Of a DNA stretch of 64,000 bases, positions 44,833 to 57,146 are shown one piece after another. Position 1 is the first letter of the stretch. Each line of letters begins with the position of its first letter. Below the pieces are notes generated by a model. The model saw nothing but the letters and a program-made list of their open reading frames with translations, ran no database searches and was not told the DNA's origin. The translations under genes and the position numbers were made by a program. Source of the DNA: Poa pratensis (Eukaryota; Streptophyta; Magnoliopsida; Poales; Poaceae); contig CAMZMU010000123.1 in NCBI GenBank assembly GCA_947311845.1, positions 13,111,347-13,175,346 on the forward strand, written 5' to 3'.

Positions 44833-45194
44833 ATGGCGAAAGGAGGAGGAGGAGCATCAGGAGGGGGCGCCGTGAAGACGGCCCTGGTCGTCGGCGGGGG
44901 CCTCGTCCTCGCCTGGCTCACCGTCGAGACCGCCTTCAAGCCCTTCCTCGACCGCCTCCGCGCCGCCGTCTCCCGCTCCACCGGCCCCGCCCACGACCCC
45001 GACCAGGACCCCGCCGTCCCGAGGAGGACAAGGCGCCCTCCACCGCCGCCGTCGCCGCCGCTGTCGCCACCGCCGTCGCCGAGGAGAAGGAGCCCGCCGT
45101 CACCGCTACCGAGCCCTCCGCGCCGCCCCTCCCGACCGAGGAGGTGGAGACCGAGAAGATGGGGGAGGGTCCCGTGGCCGCCAAGGCCGAGTGA
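44833..45194 (+). CDS. OEP7: Chloroplast outer envelope protein 7-like, one frameshift
   Basis: Small signal-anchored protein of the plastid outer envelope. Residues 16-35 (TALVVGGGLVLAWLTVETAF) form the membrane span, directly followed by KPFLDRLR. This matches the OEP7 family, where the positive charges after the span block ER targeting. GPAHDPDQDP resembles the family's acidic C-terminal segment. After about residue 62 the frame runs into Pro/Arg-rich sequence, whereas the next frame reads EEDKAPSTAA and continues acidic to VAAKAE and a TGA at 45192-45194. One base, probably in the C-run 45018-45020, therefore seems missing; the intact product would be about 120 residues, longer than typical OEP7. 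The single exon starts at an ATG in CAGCCATGG context. The shift could be decay or an assembly error. Confidence 0.75.
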
Positions 45195-45240
45195 TGGGGG
45201 CGCGTCTCGCCTGGTTCCACTTCTGAAATAGTACTATCAT

Positions 45241-47733
45241 GTGAATCTATCCTAGTACTGGTTTGGAAGTTGTGATGGATGATGCGATGTTTGAATCCTG
45301 TTATCGTTATTTGCATCTTTAGTACCTCAGTTCCTGGCTTACTCGCGTTGCTTGGATACTTGGATTAGCTTCTAACATTTGCGTAGGAACTATCTGAATG
45401 CTATATATCTCTGTGATGCCTTCATTCCCCATGGAAACTGCTTGCTTATGCTGTTGATAGAAAAATCATGGTGCCATAGGCTGTTCTACCTCTTGAGACT
45501 GCAGGTGGTTCGGTCGTTTTAAGCATTCCTTAGGCTACTGATATGATATTGGTGCATCATTCAGTTACATTGTTCCTCCGGGTGAAGAAGTTAATCCTAT
45601 GCTATTTGGTCTGTGGTTCTTATTTCTGTACTTTCTCCTTGATGCTGCCGAGTTTGATTTATACTGATTCAGTATGTGCATCTTTTACTGCTCATCTCAA
45701 CTTAGAAGTGTCAATATTGGTTACATTTATAGGGAAGGTTACTAGTTAAATTAGTTGTTACTATATATTATTGATGTTCTTATATGATTGTGCCTGAGGT
45801 TTTTCCCTCTGACCTAGAATTCTTTTGCTTATATTTATTTCTTGCCAGAAGTATTCAGGTTTACATAATAGGGGCGGTGCTTTCTGGGAATTGGTAATTT
45901 CTGTTTCTCAATTAGTTGTTGAATCATTCAATATGCTCGTGTATCACGTTTGCCCAGTGCCTGGCACTACTTTCTTTGTACAATTTCTGAGCTGCTATGT
46001 CTATTTGGTTAGTAAGACAGTAGATCTGCTGAATAAGTCTTGTTAGTTACATCTTCAGTTTGTCCTTTTTAAGTTGCACATACAATGTACGTTTTAAGTG
46101 CTGAAGTACAGTTTTTGTATTGCGTGCCACAGGGTAACAGTATCTACGTGAAATCGAATCAATGCTAAGTCAGTTACATTACTGTTTCACGCACGGCACA
46201 TAGTTTAGTAGCTTATCTGGTGTTAAAATATCCGAAATATTATGCTCTAACAAATTGGCGATGTTTTCTGCATCTAGTCATCATTTGTAGATGTGCCGAG
46301 AACGTTGTTTCTGTGGCTGTTATTGTGCAGCAGCTGCTAGGCGTTATTGTTTGATATAGAAGTCACATTATTGTACTATCATGAGATTTAATGCTGCATG
46401 CTCAACACTTAGTTTATTAGTAGCTTAACTGATGTTAAAATATCTGAAGTATTATGCTTAGATAAATTAGTGTGCTGTGAATCTATCCGAGTACTGGTTT
46501 GGAGGTTGTGATGGATGACACAATGCTTGAATCCTGTTATTGTTATCTTCATCTTCATTACCACAGTTTCTGGCTTTCTCACGTTGGTTGGGTTAGCTTC
46601 TAACATTTGCATAGTAACTATCTGAATGCTATACAGCTCTGTGGATGCTTTCATTCCCCATTGAAACTGCTTGCTTATGCTGTTGATAGAAAAGTCATGG
46701 TGACATAGGCTGTTCTACCTCTTGAAACTGCAGGTGGTCAGTCGTTTTAAGCATTTCTTAGGCTAGTGATATGATATTGGTGCATCATTCAGTTACTTTG
46801 TGCTACCTTTTGTGCTTTGAGAAGCTTCTCCTGGTGAAGAAGTTAATCCTATGCTATTTGGCCTGTAAATTCTTATTTCTGTACTTTCTCGTTGACGCTG
46901 CAGAGTTTGAATTCTAATAATTCAGTATCTGCATCTTTTACTACTCATCTCAACTTAGAAGTGTCAATATTGGTTACATTTTTAGGGGAGGTTACTACTT
47001 AAATTAGTATTTACTATATATTATTAACGTTCTTATATGATTGTGGCTGCCTTTTTTTTCTCTGCTCTAGAATTCGTTTGCCTATATTTATTTCTTGCCA
47101 GAAGTATTCACGTTTGCATAGGGGCGGTCCTTTGTGGGAACAAATGGTTTGGTAATTTCTGTTTCTCAATTAGTTGTTGATCATTCAATATGCTCGTGTA
47201 TCATGTTTGCCCAGTGCCCGTCACTACTTTCTATATGTAATTTCTGAGCTGCTAAATTTATTTGGTTAGTAAGACAGTACATCTGCTGAGAAAGTCTTGT
47301 CAGTTACATCTTGAGTTTGTCCTTCTGTTTAAGTTGCACATACAACGTAATTTTTATGTGCTGAAGTACTGTTTCATATTGCCTGCCACAGGGTAACAGT
47401 ATCTACGTGAAAATCGAAGCAATGCTAAGTCAGTTACATTATTGTTTCACGCATGGCACATAGTTCATTAGTACCTTATCTGGTGTTAAAATATCTGAAG
47501 TATTATGCTCTGACAAACTGGTAATGTTTTCTGCATCTAGTCATCATTTCTAGATGTGCCGCCGATGTTGTTTCTGTGGCTGTTATTATGCAGCAGCTGC
47601 TAGGTGTTATTGTTTGATATATAAGTCACATTATTGTACTATCATGAGATTTAATGCTGCATGGTCAACACTTAGTTTATTAGTAGCTTAACCGATGTTA
47701 AAACATATGAAGTATATTGCTTAGATAAATTAG
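45241..47733 (+). repeat. 1.24-kb tandem duplication behind OEP7
   Basis: Unit 1 (45241-46476) and unit 2 (46477 to about 47733) align throughout with scattered substitutions and small indels. Both start GTGAATCTATCC and end with GATAAATTAGTG. Within each unit a shorter phrase (TTAGTAGCTTA then GTTAAAATAT and TATTATGCT) recurs, at about 46206, 46428, 47467 and 47684, with a fainter copy near 47885. Unit 1 begins in the probable OEP7 3' UTR. There is no ORF. Confidence 0.9.
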
Positions 47734-48148
47734 TGACGCTTCTGCATTACGTTATTGGCTACAAGGCCATGGATGTTAGACCTTATTATCCAGCAGATGC
47801 TGCCAGTTAGAGTTTGATCTGGAGGCGGCAATTCTTTATTAAGCTGATATTACATTATTGCTTGCTTTAGAACGTGTAGTCTGTCAGTAACTAATCTGCA
47901 GTTACAATATGTGATGTGTTATGCTCGGATGAACTAGTGAGTATTTGTGCATTTAGTCATCTCTTGCAGAGGTGAAGGGAAAGCTGTTGATATTAGACAA
48001 TATGATGCAGGTGCTGGGTGTAACCATTCAATATGAAGTCTAGGTTACTGACATTATGCTGTGTTAGCAATTAGCATGTTTACGTAGGAGCTCCACATTT
48101 ATCAATATTTCGTTGGTGAAATGCTGCATATTAAGTTATTCAGTAATA

Positions 48149-48271
48149 CTCCCTCTGTTCCAATTTAATTGACATGCTATCCACCAAATGTGGATGTATC
48201 TAGGCATGTTACATGTATAGATACATCCACATGTGATGGATAGCAAGTCAATTAAATTGGAACGGAGGGAG
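48149..48271. mobile_element. Stowaway MITE
   Basis: 123 bp, inverted ends CTCCCTCTGTTCCAATTTAA and TTAAATTGGAACGGAGGGAG, TA on both sides (48147-48148, 48272-48273). The inner TGTGGATGTATCTA arms also pair. Confidence 0.95.
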
Positions 48272-49537
48272 TATGTTTTAGTAAAGTACTGATGGTTTCT
48301 TCATTTACGCAGCAGTCATACATGTGACGACAAAATTGTTAATTGCAGATGTTAGATGTTAAGGTTCCAAACTGAAGTAGTGCTATTTTAGTAAACTAAT
48401 AATTGGTCTGCTGATCTTCCTCGGATGCATTCTAGTGTATCAAATGTGACATCAAAACACAGCTATTATTACATTGTTAGCATGATTATTCGTAGTTTCA
48501 TGCACCATATATTAGTTACTGCTCACCTATAATTAAATCAACTGCCCTATTCAGTTTTGATAAATTAGAAATGATTTTGGCGTTTACTCATTACGCCTGC
48601 AGCGGCATGGGAATTGATGCTGAACTCTTAACTTTGAAACTAAAGTAGTGTTATTGTGAAAAAACTAAGTTACAAATCTCAGTCTTATTAGTCGATTAGT
48701 TGAGACTAAGACATAAGTTGCTATGGTGGTCTTGGAAACATTTGTTGTTTATTGGTGCTTGTTTTTGCGGTTGTATTGATGGCAATTCCTACTTACTGGT
48801 TCTTGTGTTCATTAACTGTACTACAAGTCATTGTCTCAGCTGATCTTCACTCAACAGTGAATGCCATACTGTTCAAGTTGCGACTACTATAAATGATGTA
48901 CTACTTGATTGGAGGATCTAACGTAAAAAATTATAATCACAATGAGAGATCTGAACGTATGGTGGTAGAAAATGATAGAATTGCCAGTTTTCATATACTT
49001 CGTCATATATGTGATATATGAAGTTAGTGTTCAGTTGCTACTTGCTAGCAAGATTGCATCATACTAGCTTTATGAAAGATGAATAGTTCTATTAGTACAC
49101 AGTTTAAAATTAAAATAGCTATGTCATTAAGATTTCACAAAGTAGTGGCGATTTGTGCAATTCAGTAGTTAGACGTGTAACGATTATCTACTTGGTGCTA
49201 ATTGCTAAACTTTATTTTGTTGTAAACTAAACAATCAATTTATGAGACTGCAGCTTTCTTTGGGTTATATTGGTGATCATTGACATGTGCTTCGTGCAAT
49301 TATTTGCAGTTGATTCATATTTTCTCTGTAGAAAATGAATACATGTTCTAAAAAAAACTGAGTAGATGTTTTGTTGCATTAAATAATATGTGCTTGCTAT
49401 GTTAAATGTGAAAACTAATTAGTTACACTTCTGGCAAAATTGATTACTGCTTGCATATGCTAATTGCCATAATCATATTCTGCAGTTCAGTTGTGTTGGA
49501 TAAGAGACATTACACGTGCAAAGTTAATTTATTGATT

Positions 49538-49874
49538 GGAGTATATCTTGTGATTTCCATGTAGTAAAACTAAACACCATTCTTATGGTTTATATCCAGC
49601 AGAGTACTACCTCCGGTCCGAATTAACGGTCGCGGAAAGTGTACAGCGGTAGTACAAATTGCTATAGGGCTCACGACTGTTAATACGGATCAGAGGAGTA
49701 CTAAACATTAAATCTTCATTAGCTTACCAGCTGCCGCATATGACAAAATGCTGATGAGTATATATTTTGACTTCCATGTAGTAAAACTAAACACCATTCT
49801 TATGGTTTATATCCAGCAGAGTACTAAATATTAGATCTTCATTAGCTTATCAGCTGCGGCATATGACAAAATGC
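49538..49874 (+). repeat. Tandem duplicate with and without a MITE
   Basis: Copy A (about 49538-49750) and copy B (about 49755-49874) share TCCATGTAGTAAAACTAAAC, then CAGCAGAGTACTAAA, then GCATATGACAAAATGCTGA. Copy A is longer only by the MITE 49607-49698 and its TA duplication. Confidence 0.88.
49607..49698. mobile_element. Short Stowaway MITE
   Basis: 92 bp with inverted ends CTACCTCCGGTCCGAATTAA and, from the right end, CTCCTCTGATCCGTATTAAC, between TA duplications (49605-49606, 49699-49700). Confidence 0.88.
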
Positions 49875-50225
49875 TGAATACACTTGTTTGGTCCTTCATG
49901 CCTGTATTATTCCTGTTTTATGAACTTATTGCCAAAATAGTAATATTCTGCTGAGAATGAAACCGGTATACTAATTTGTAGAGCTTTGCTTGCTAGCAGA
50001 AGTTTTAGTCTTCTAGCTGAGCGGGAGAGTATAGGATATTGTCTATCTGATGGTTTTGCTGTTACCTGTTTCAGGATTATAACATTGCTGTTGAACTGTT
50101 ATACTAGTAGACTGAATATTAGCAATCAGGATTGACCATTGGCTGCTGCATTATGATGGGCCAATGGTCAATAGTGATCATTACAATGCCATGTTGGGTT
50201 TGAAATTTGCAATCAGTATTTAGTA

Positions 50226-50348
50226 CTCCCTCCGTCCAAAAATAACCGTCTTAGATTTGCCAAAATGTGGATGTATCTAGACATGAAACATGTATACATA
50301 CATCCACTTTTGGACAAATTTGAGGCACTTATTTTGGGATGGAGGGAG
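50226..50348. mobile_element. Stowaway MITE
   Basis: 123 bp, ends CTCCCTCCGTCC and GGATGGAGGGAG, TA duplications at 50224-50225 and 50349-50350. Inner arms TGTGGATGTATCTAGACATG and CATGTATACATACATCCAC pair. Confidence 0.94.
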
Positions 50349-50924
50349 TATAACATTGCTGTTGAACTGTTATGCTAGTATGTCCTCCTATTTAGTATGG
50401 CACACTGCTATGGTTTGAAATTTGCACTTAGTGTCAAAATAAGGTGATGGTACATACCTTTTGACGCTGGCAATATTTTGTTCTTGTGTAACAGTGTAGA
50501 GGTATTATGTTTAATCTGATGAATGCTTCACTACTTCAATGCCATTTGCACGCAACAGCTGAAAGTTTCAATAGTTCATTTCAGGTGACCCTCTAATCCT
50601 AGCGATAGTTTTGATGTATGTAATGCGGATGGTTTGTTGAGCAGTTTGCTTTACTGTTCCCAAAATATAATGTGCATTGGAAGCATCTAGAATATATTTG
50701 TTTTAACGTGTTACGAGGATTTCTTCAGGCTCCACTATATCCGGAATATTTAGTTGGTGGGAAACAATTTTTTAAAGTTTGATGTGAGGGAAACATGCAG
50801 ATATGCAAAATATTCTGTGATACTATCTCGTGGAAGGGTAAAATCTATGTATTTAACTGAATTAATGTGTGCCACATAATTAATGAATCGCTGTGGATAG
50901 AAGATACAGTATGTACTCCAATAA

Positions 50925-51845
50925 TTTTTTTTTGTACAAGGCTGGGGTCCAAGGACCCCGGTGCTGCAAATTTATAAACCAAGGTGGCAGGTACAAATAT
51001 CGCTTAGGCCTTTAACATCTATTGCCCTAGAGGACCTAAAATTCGAAGAAAGGTCCAGCGCTTTTACAGAAAACACCCTAGAACGAAAAAAAGAAACACA
51101 ATCAGGTCCAAGGGCATCTCCGCCACCAGTCGCTGGCGACCTCCAGGCGCGCAGAGCACCGAGATCGGAGCACAGAGAGGCACTCGGTCTCTCCCTGCCA
51201 GCGAACGATCGCTGACGCCGGCAATCTCGTCGTAGCCGGGGACGAACCACTTGGATGCGTCGAGACGCCGAGCTCCAGCGCCGGATCAAAAAGGCCTCCG
51301 TCGTGGAGGTTGAAGATTGGCCACCTTCTTGGCCATGAATCGCGGCAGCGAACACGACCACCGCGTGAGGAGCTCCAGGTTGCAGCAGAAGCCACTTCGC
51401 TGATCTAGAGGAAGAACAACATCACCTCTTTCCCTCCTCGCCGCTACGGCCGGCCAGAGAAATACAGCACCCCATCATCTCTCGATCTGCAGAGTAGGTG
51501 ATACAGCAAACGGCTTTATTGAATCGGCTTCGTCCGTCTTCCACCCTGCAGGAAATCCACCATGGCTTCGACCTGCAGAAGAGAAGCAAACTGGCTCCCG
51601 CGCCGCTGCGATTCGCCGGAGTCCAGCCGAGGAGGAAGAAAGACGCCATGAAGGCAACACCTAGCACGAGGGCTAAAACATACCTACAGCTACTATATAC
51701 ATACCGAGCTGCGCATCCGCATCCACGCCGAGCGGCAGCGCCGCCGGAGAGGAGCGAGGAGCGAGCCGGCGAGGAGGAGGAAAACTTCGAAACGACTCTC
51801 AAACCAGGAGAGCGGTGGAGACCTCACTCGATCCCCCTGCTTACT
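50925..51845 (-). mobile_element. GC-rich poly(A) retroposon, minus strand
   Basis: A T run at 50925-50933 is the poly(A) tail on the minus strand. Next to it GGGGTCCAAGGACCCC (50944-50959) forms a hairpin at the 3' end. The body to about 51845 is GC-richer than its surroundings. Overlapping frames on both strands do not match a family. The target duplication was not found and the distal edge is approximate. Confidence 0.5.
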
Positions 51846-52085
51846 AAATATTAATACCTTGTGCTTACGTGGAGTCCATAGTTCATTTCATATATTTGAC
51901 TAATACTACGTATATGGTTAATTTAGCTATCCCTTGACCTCCAGACGATTTACCTACTACGAGAATTGATTACGTTGATTTGTCCATTCTGCATGGCAAG
52001 TGGAAATATGTTTGCCATCTCGTCAGCCCTGGCGTGTGTAACCTCACCGGCCACCACCACCGTTAGTGCGCTACACTTAGAAGTA

Positions 52086-53187
52086 CTAGTTAACTGCCCG
52101 TGCGTTGCAACGGGTATGAATAATATATTAGGTTAGTCTGTAATTGTGCGTCCATCATTCATACATTAGTGTCATCATATTTTTGGTGAGATTTCTATCA
52201 TCGTGATTTAATACGGAGGTCAGAAGCACGAAGGAGCGAAAAGGTTATTAGTATTTACCTTGTTTCTCTTTTGAAGATTCATGTTATTTCACAGTTAACG
52301 TAATTGTAATTATATTGTTATTAGTATTAGCTCCTTGCTTATGCAAAAAAAAAGAAGTATTTCTTCATCTTTAGGAGCATATGTTTCGTGCAGTTGGATG
52401 TATTTTTTTAAGAGTTATAACCTCTCCTTTTTTCTCTCAAAAATTGAAGTTCCCATCTAGCTTAGTTTAAATCCCAAATTTGCAAAATGAAGAGGGCTTG
52501 TGTGAATAATTTTTTTCTTAAGTTATATCTAATTTTGCACAGAACTAACTAAGAAACACTTGTCACTTATCATGTTTCTAGGTTGCAACTTAGCGCATGA
52601 TCGTTTCTAAGTTTGGATATGCAGAAGCATTTTGCCGGTTTGTTGACTGTGTTATATATGATGACGATGGAGTAGGCATTTCTTGATATGCAGAGCGTCA
52701 TTTTTTATGGTGGGATGACAACTATCAAGAAAAATCTGCCATCCTTGACGGTGGTATAGCCCGACAAGAAAGGGATTCTAAACGGTAGCTCCGCCAGAGT
52801 AAAAAAGGTTAGAACACTTCATCTTGTCAAACAAAACATCAAGGAAAAGCTGATTCCAGTAGTAAAATTTCTCATGGGATAAAACAATATTCAGTGTAAA
52901 TCAACCCGTAGCACCATAGGTATGAGATATACGATAATGTTTTTTGTTATGCCAGCCAAAAATTGTACTTCATGTGCATGAGAAAAAATACATATTTGAC
53001 ACGATTAGTGTGGAAATCTTAGAATATTTATAACTTGTTGCAACACACAATTACCTACTGAACTAAATAATTTTTTGGGAGAGAGAGGGCCCTAGAAAAG
53101 TGTATCAACATTTCTTGATACCTCATATATCTTGCATAATCTTAAACATTGAATGGGTGAAAAAACACATCTGCCTTGCCTTAGTCA

Positions 53188-53230
<43 letters not shown>

Positions 53231-53519
53231 AGCCTCCAATGGTTTGTAGATGATTTGATCTCGTCATCCTCTTCCTTGGGACACAGATGTGACAAGACGG
53301 TAGTAACAAAGATGTACATGCCTGCCATCCTTATAAGAAAATAAGCTTAATTATGTTTCCCTTGGCTGTGTCGGCCTTCGACCCCGTCTCAATCGTGCAC
53401 CCTCTAGCATCGACAAAAACCTATAGATATTATCTAGGTACAAGAGGGTATAACCGGCGGGTGGTAATTAGTGAGAAGTGTGGCACCAGACACTATGAAT
53501 TTTCCTTTAATAGTAAAGA
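52086..53519 (-). mobile_element. Non-autonomous Helitron
   Basis: Read on the minus strand it starts TCTTTACTATTAAAGG and ends with hairpin CCCGTTGCAACGCACGGG, a few bases, then CTAG. The flanks are A on the left and T on the right of the plus strand, the expected AT target with no duplication. The 1434-bp interior has no Rep/helicase ORF. It contains a CT microsatellite. Confidence 0.82.
53189..53226 (+). repeat. (CT)n microsatellite
   Basis: An almost uninterrupted CT run of about 38 bases inside the Helitron. Confidence 0.95.
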
Positions 53520-54620
53520 TTATAGTAGGACGTAGGGTTCCTCGTGTGCTACCCTGCATGGAGTCCGCGATACCGATACCTTGACGGGAACATGGAGCCG
53601 GAGCCAATGACATCATGGCTGGCCGCAACGCAGACGGCAAAGATGAGGGTCCTTGTCAAAAGTGGTGCTTGACGATGTAGCGTTGGCGCTAGTGGAGGCG
53701 AGGAAAGGAGGCTTAGGGGCAAGGTTACGGATCTCTGATGCCAGAGATGAAAGGGGTGGCGGTGGAGCCTAGAGGGATGGCCGGGGGCGGCGGCGGACGG
53801 GGGCAACAGAGCTTTGGCAGGGGTAGGGTGGCAAGGTAGTGACGCCAGCTACTTGTGGCGGTGGCTGGCACTGTCAGGGCGGTACTCTCCTCCTTTCCTC
53901 TTTCTACTTAACAACACCTGTGGGATGTCGGAAAATCTACTGTTGATCGCTAGCTAGCAGCGGCCCCAATACTGCCATGCAATAGTGACAAGCTTCTATT
54001 TCACATTTTATTTGCTTTTTGTTGATATTTGAGAGAAAATACTGGTAAGATTAGATTGTTTTCAAAAAATATAACTTTATTAACTGTTACAATTCACCAA
54101 GAAAAACAGAAGGAAAATAATGAGATAATCGAGCCAAAGCATCAAGTCAAGAAAAAAGGAGATAGTTGAGATTAAATTACGCCAATGTAGTTATATGGCC
54201 AATGACACCTACATGCTAGAGCCTCTCTCTTGGACCTAACTCTCCCGTGGCAACTTGAATCATTCCATCGTTTGCCATGTCAGTTCTTTGTACCACATAA
54301 AATGGATAATAAGGAGACCTTACAGAAGATTTATGCATTATTACAATTTAAAAGGATCGATGAGAATAAAGCTTGAAAAAAACATGCGGGTGTTTGGTGC
54401 ATTAAGGTGTTCATTAGAGGTAATAGGAGAACTCAGGGTGCAGAGTCACTAAAAAATGATAGTTGCAGCAGCCTCAAGTTCAACAATTATCCTATTTGTG
54501 TTATTATGATGGAATCGATAACATGATAATAAGATAATTTCAAGGCCATTACAACAATATAAAGGTGGTCATGCTTTTGGGTATGCGTTTCATAGTCGCC
54601 GGAGCACAACCTGATGTCTT

Positions 54621-54650
54621 GATCTGATCTGATCTGATCTGATCTGATCT
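54621..54650 (+). repeat. (GATCT)6 microsatellite
   Basis: Six perfect pentanucleotide copies. Confidence 0.95.
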
Positions 54651-57146
54651 ATTCGCTGACTTCAATCTATCGAGGGAGAATGCATGCAAGAGGGTTTACT
54701 GAAAAATTGCATTGACTTTGGTGTCTAGCGGGTGTGTAAATGCAAATTAATCGTTAATTTGATGCTGCCCATATGATTAATTTAATCAGTTTAATTAACT
54801 AATTAGGGGAATACGACCAATAGACCATATTAAGCTTTTTAAGTTTTTTTTTGGGTGGGTGTACACCGAAACACATCCCTAGCTGTACAGAGACAAAAAA
54901 ACAAGTTGCATATGTGCAAAAGGATATGAAATGGGGCAGAAAGCAGATATCTTACATCAAAATTATAGATTTGACCGGTGGGGAGCAATCCCCCCGTCTT
55001 CCTCGAAAAAAATAATTATAGATTTGTGTGCGAGGGAAAATATATACTGTACATGAGTAAACTTCCTAGGGAAATCAATATATACCAGAATGAAGCATGT
55101 TCATTTCCACTGATGATTTTGGTTGAATTCTGAACAATACTTATGTTTTTTTATTTTGACACAGCTTGGGCAGGGATGGTTTGGCTAGGTTATTGAAGAA
55201 GCTGTTAACTTGATGCACTATCTCCCTTCAACCCTTTGAGCGAAATGTAGTAGAAGGAAGGAAAATCCTCTCACGGTATGACCTGCTGCACGTGCAGTAG
55301 CAAAGATTCATACATGATATGTTCAACTGAGTATAGTGAACTTTCTGAGATAGAAATGTGTAGAATTTACTGTATTAAGGGCAGTCATACCTACTCATCG
55401 AAGCAACAGCCCGAAGAGCAGGGTCAACATTCATAGTTGTAAAAGCTGAGTTAGGAAATGGTAGTACGTTCTAAACCAGCATGTTCTTGGATTCAGATTT
55501 TAATGGTATTCCCATGCTCCATGGATACATATACCTCTAGTTACTCGTGGGAGAGAATGTACTTCTAAATTTTGGTAGTTGCTACACAGGTCGTTGAGAT
55601 GAGAATGACAGACACACATTAAAAGTTGTGATCAGCCGAATAAGAATAAGTGCACATAAAAACAAAGTGACCTTTCTGAGATAGAAATGTGTAGGACTTT
55701 ACACAATAGAGTAACATATTAAGGGCAGTCCTATGAGCGCAAATCACGAAAACAAACCCGAACTTCTGAGTGTATTTACAATTCCAATTGGATCTACAAT
55801 TGTATAAGAGATGGTTGAATGAGAGGTTATCGAAAGATGTTGTGTCTTCCTTTGTCCACCTACAAATCACATATAACAAAATCTCTTAGCACTTGAATTA
55901 ACCTCGTGCATAATATCTGTACTCTGTTATGCAAATGACTGCCTACATCGACGTCCTCCAGCTACCAACTCTCCCCTATTTATCTTCCAATAACCGTGCT
56001 CATTTCCCCGCCACCACTTACCCAAAATTCAGAAGTAGGTTGAACCCTAAAAGGCAAAATTATTTCAGAAAACCCAGTCAACTCTAATCTGCATATTTCT
56101 CTTCCTTGACCCACTGCTTATTCCAATCAAACTCGTCCTTCAATTTATCCTATAGACGCAGTTGCCTATCATTTTTGGGGTTCAGTAGGACTAAATGTTT
56201 GTTGCATTGATTTATATAGAAAATCACTGGTTATTTCTCATGGCTATGTGACTGACCTTTTTCCTTCACTTTTTCATCAAAAATGCAGTTCTAGAAAATA
56301 TGTAGAGCTGAATTATATCAAGAAAAATATAGTAAAATAACTTTGATATGTCACTGTTAGAAGTTAAACGAAATTCATGTGACTTACCTATCACAGTCTC
56401 GAAAACAGTTGTCAAAACAATCCTGAGATGTCGGATATTTTAACTGAACGGAGCTAATCCGGTCCTTGGGAAATGTGTAGTTAGCTATGTTCACCAATTC
56501 AGCCTGGGTCTATGCTTTGCTGATATGTTCAACTGAGTAGCTTGAAGAGTTTGTGCTGCTGGAGAACTCAGGGTGCATAGTCAGAAATAAAGAAATAGCA
56601 AGATTTAGTTCTATTAAGAAATAGAAAGTAGGCGTGTGGTGGAACAACAGATGTTCAACTTGGTCGTAATCATCAGTGTGACATCTACCATATTCGTAGG
56701 AAGCTCGCTATGAGCCAACAAAGATGTCTATTTCAGACTTAATTGATCCTTGAAAGTCGTGCCCCAGCCAATTCTACATGCCACATGTAAACAAGACAGG
56801 GTCGAGTATACCAGTGAGATCATGGCTATGAGTAGTATGCTGTTGCCGAGCGTCACGTTGCGCAGCATAGATGCGGCAAAATGATCAGTGTGAGCGTCCT
56901 GTGCGACGCCACAAAGTTAAATGGGAAACATATGTAAACAGAGAATTTGGTAGGCTGAGTGACATAAGAAAAATAAAGAATCAGTCAAACTCTGAATTCG
57001 GAGGCTGTACTTGCAGCTCTTTGTGGTTGAGAGCTGGTGCCATTCGTGATGCTCAGCTTGCCTTCTCCAGCGCCCCCGGAATATAATAAGAAGGATTCTA
57101 AAAATTTATAACGATGGAGACGGAGTACCTGCCTGTAATACCTAAA

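Larger units (their letters stand above)
47734..50924 (+). other. Long non-coding stretch with MITEs and local duplications
   Basis: AT-rich, without any supportable gene. It contains three Stowaway MITEs, a duplicated segment at 49538-49874 and a 33-bp direct repeat at 50078 and 50349. Confidence 0.6.

Noticed and set aside
44622..45194. A long alternative frame of about 190 codons across OEP7
   Set aside because: Only its last third is sensible, as the tail of OEP7 after a one-base shift; its first part is out of frame with the conserved membrane span.
50972..51802. Minus-strand frames next to the poly(T) run as a protein gene
   Set aside because: They match the extent of a poly(A) retroposon and show no family motif or splice structure.
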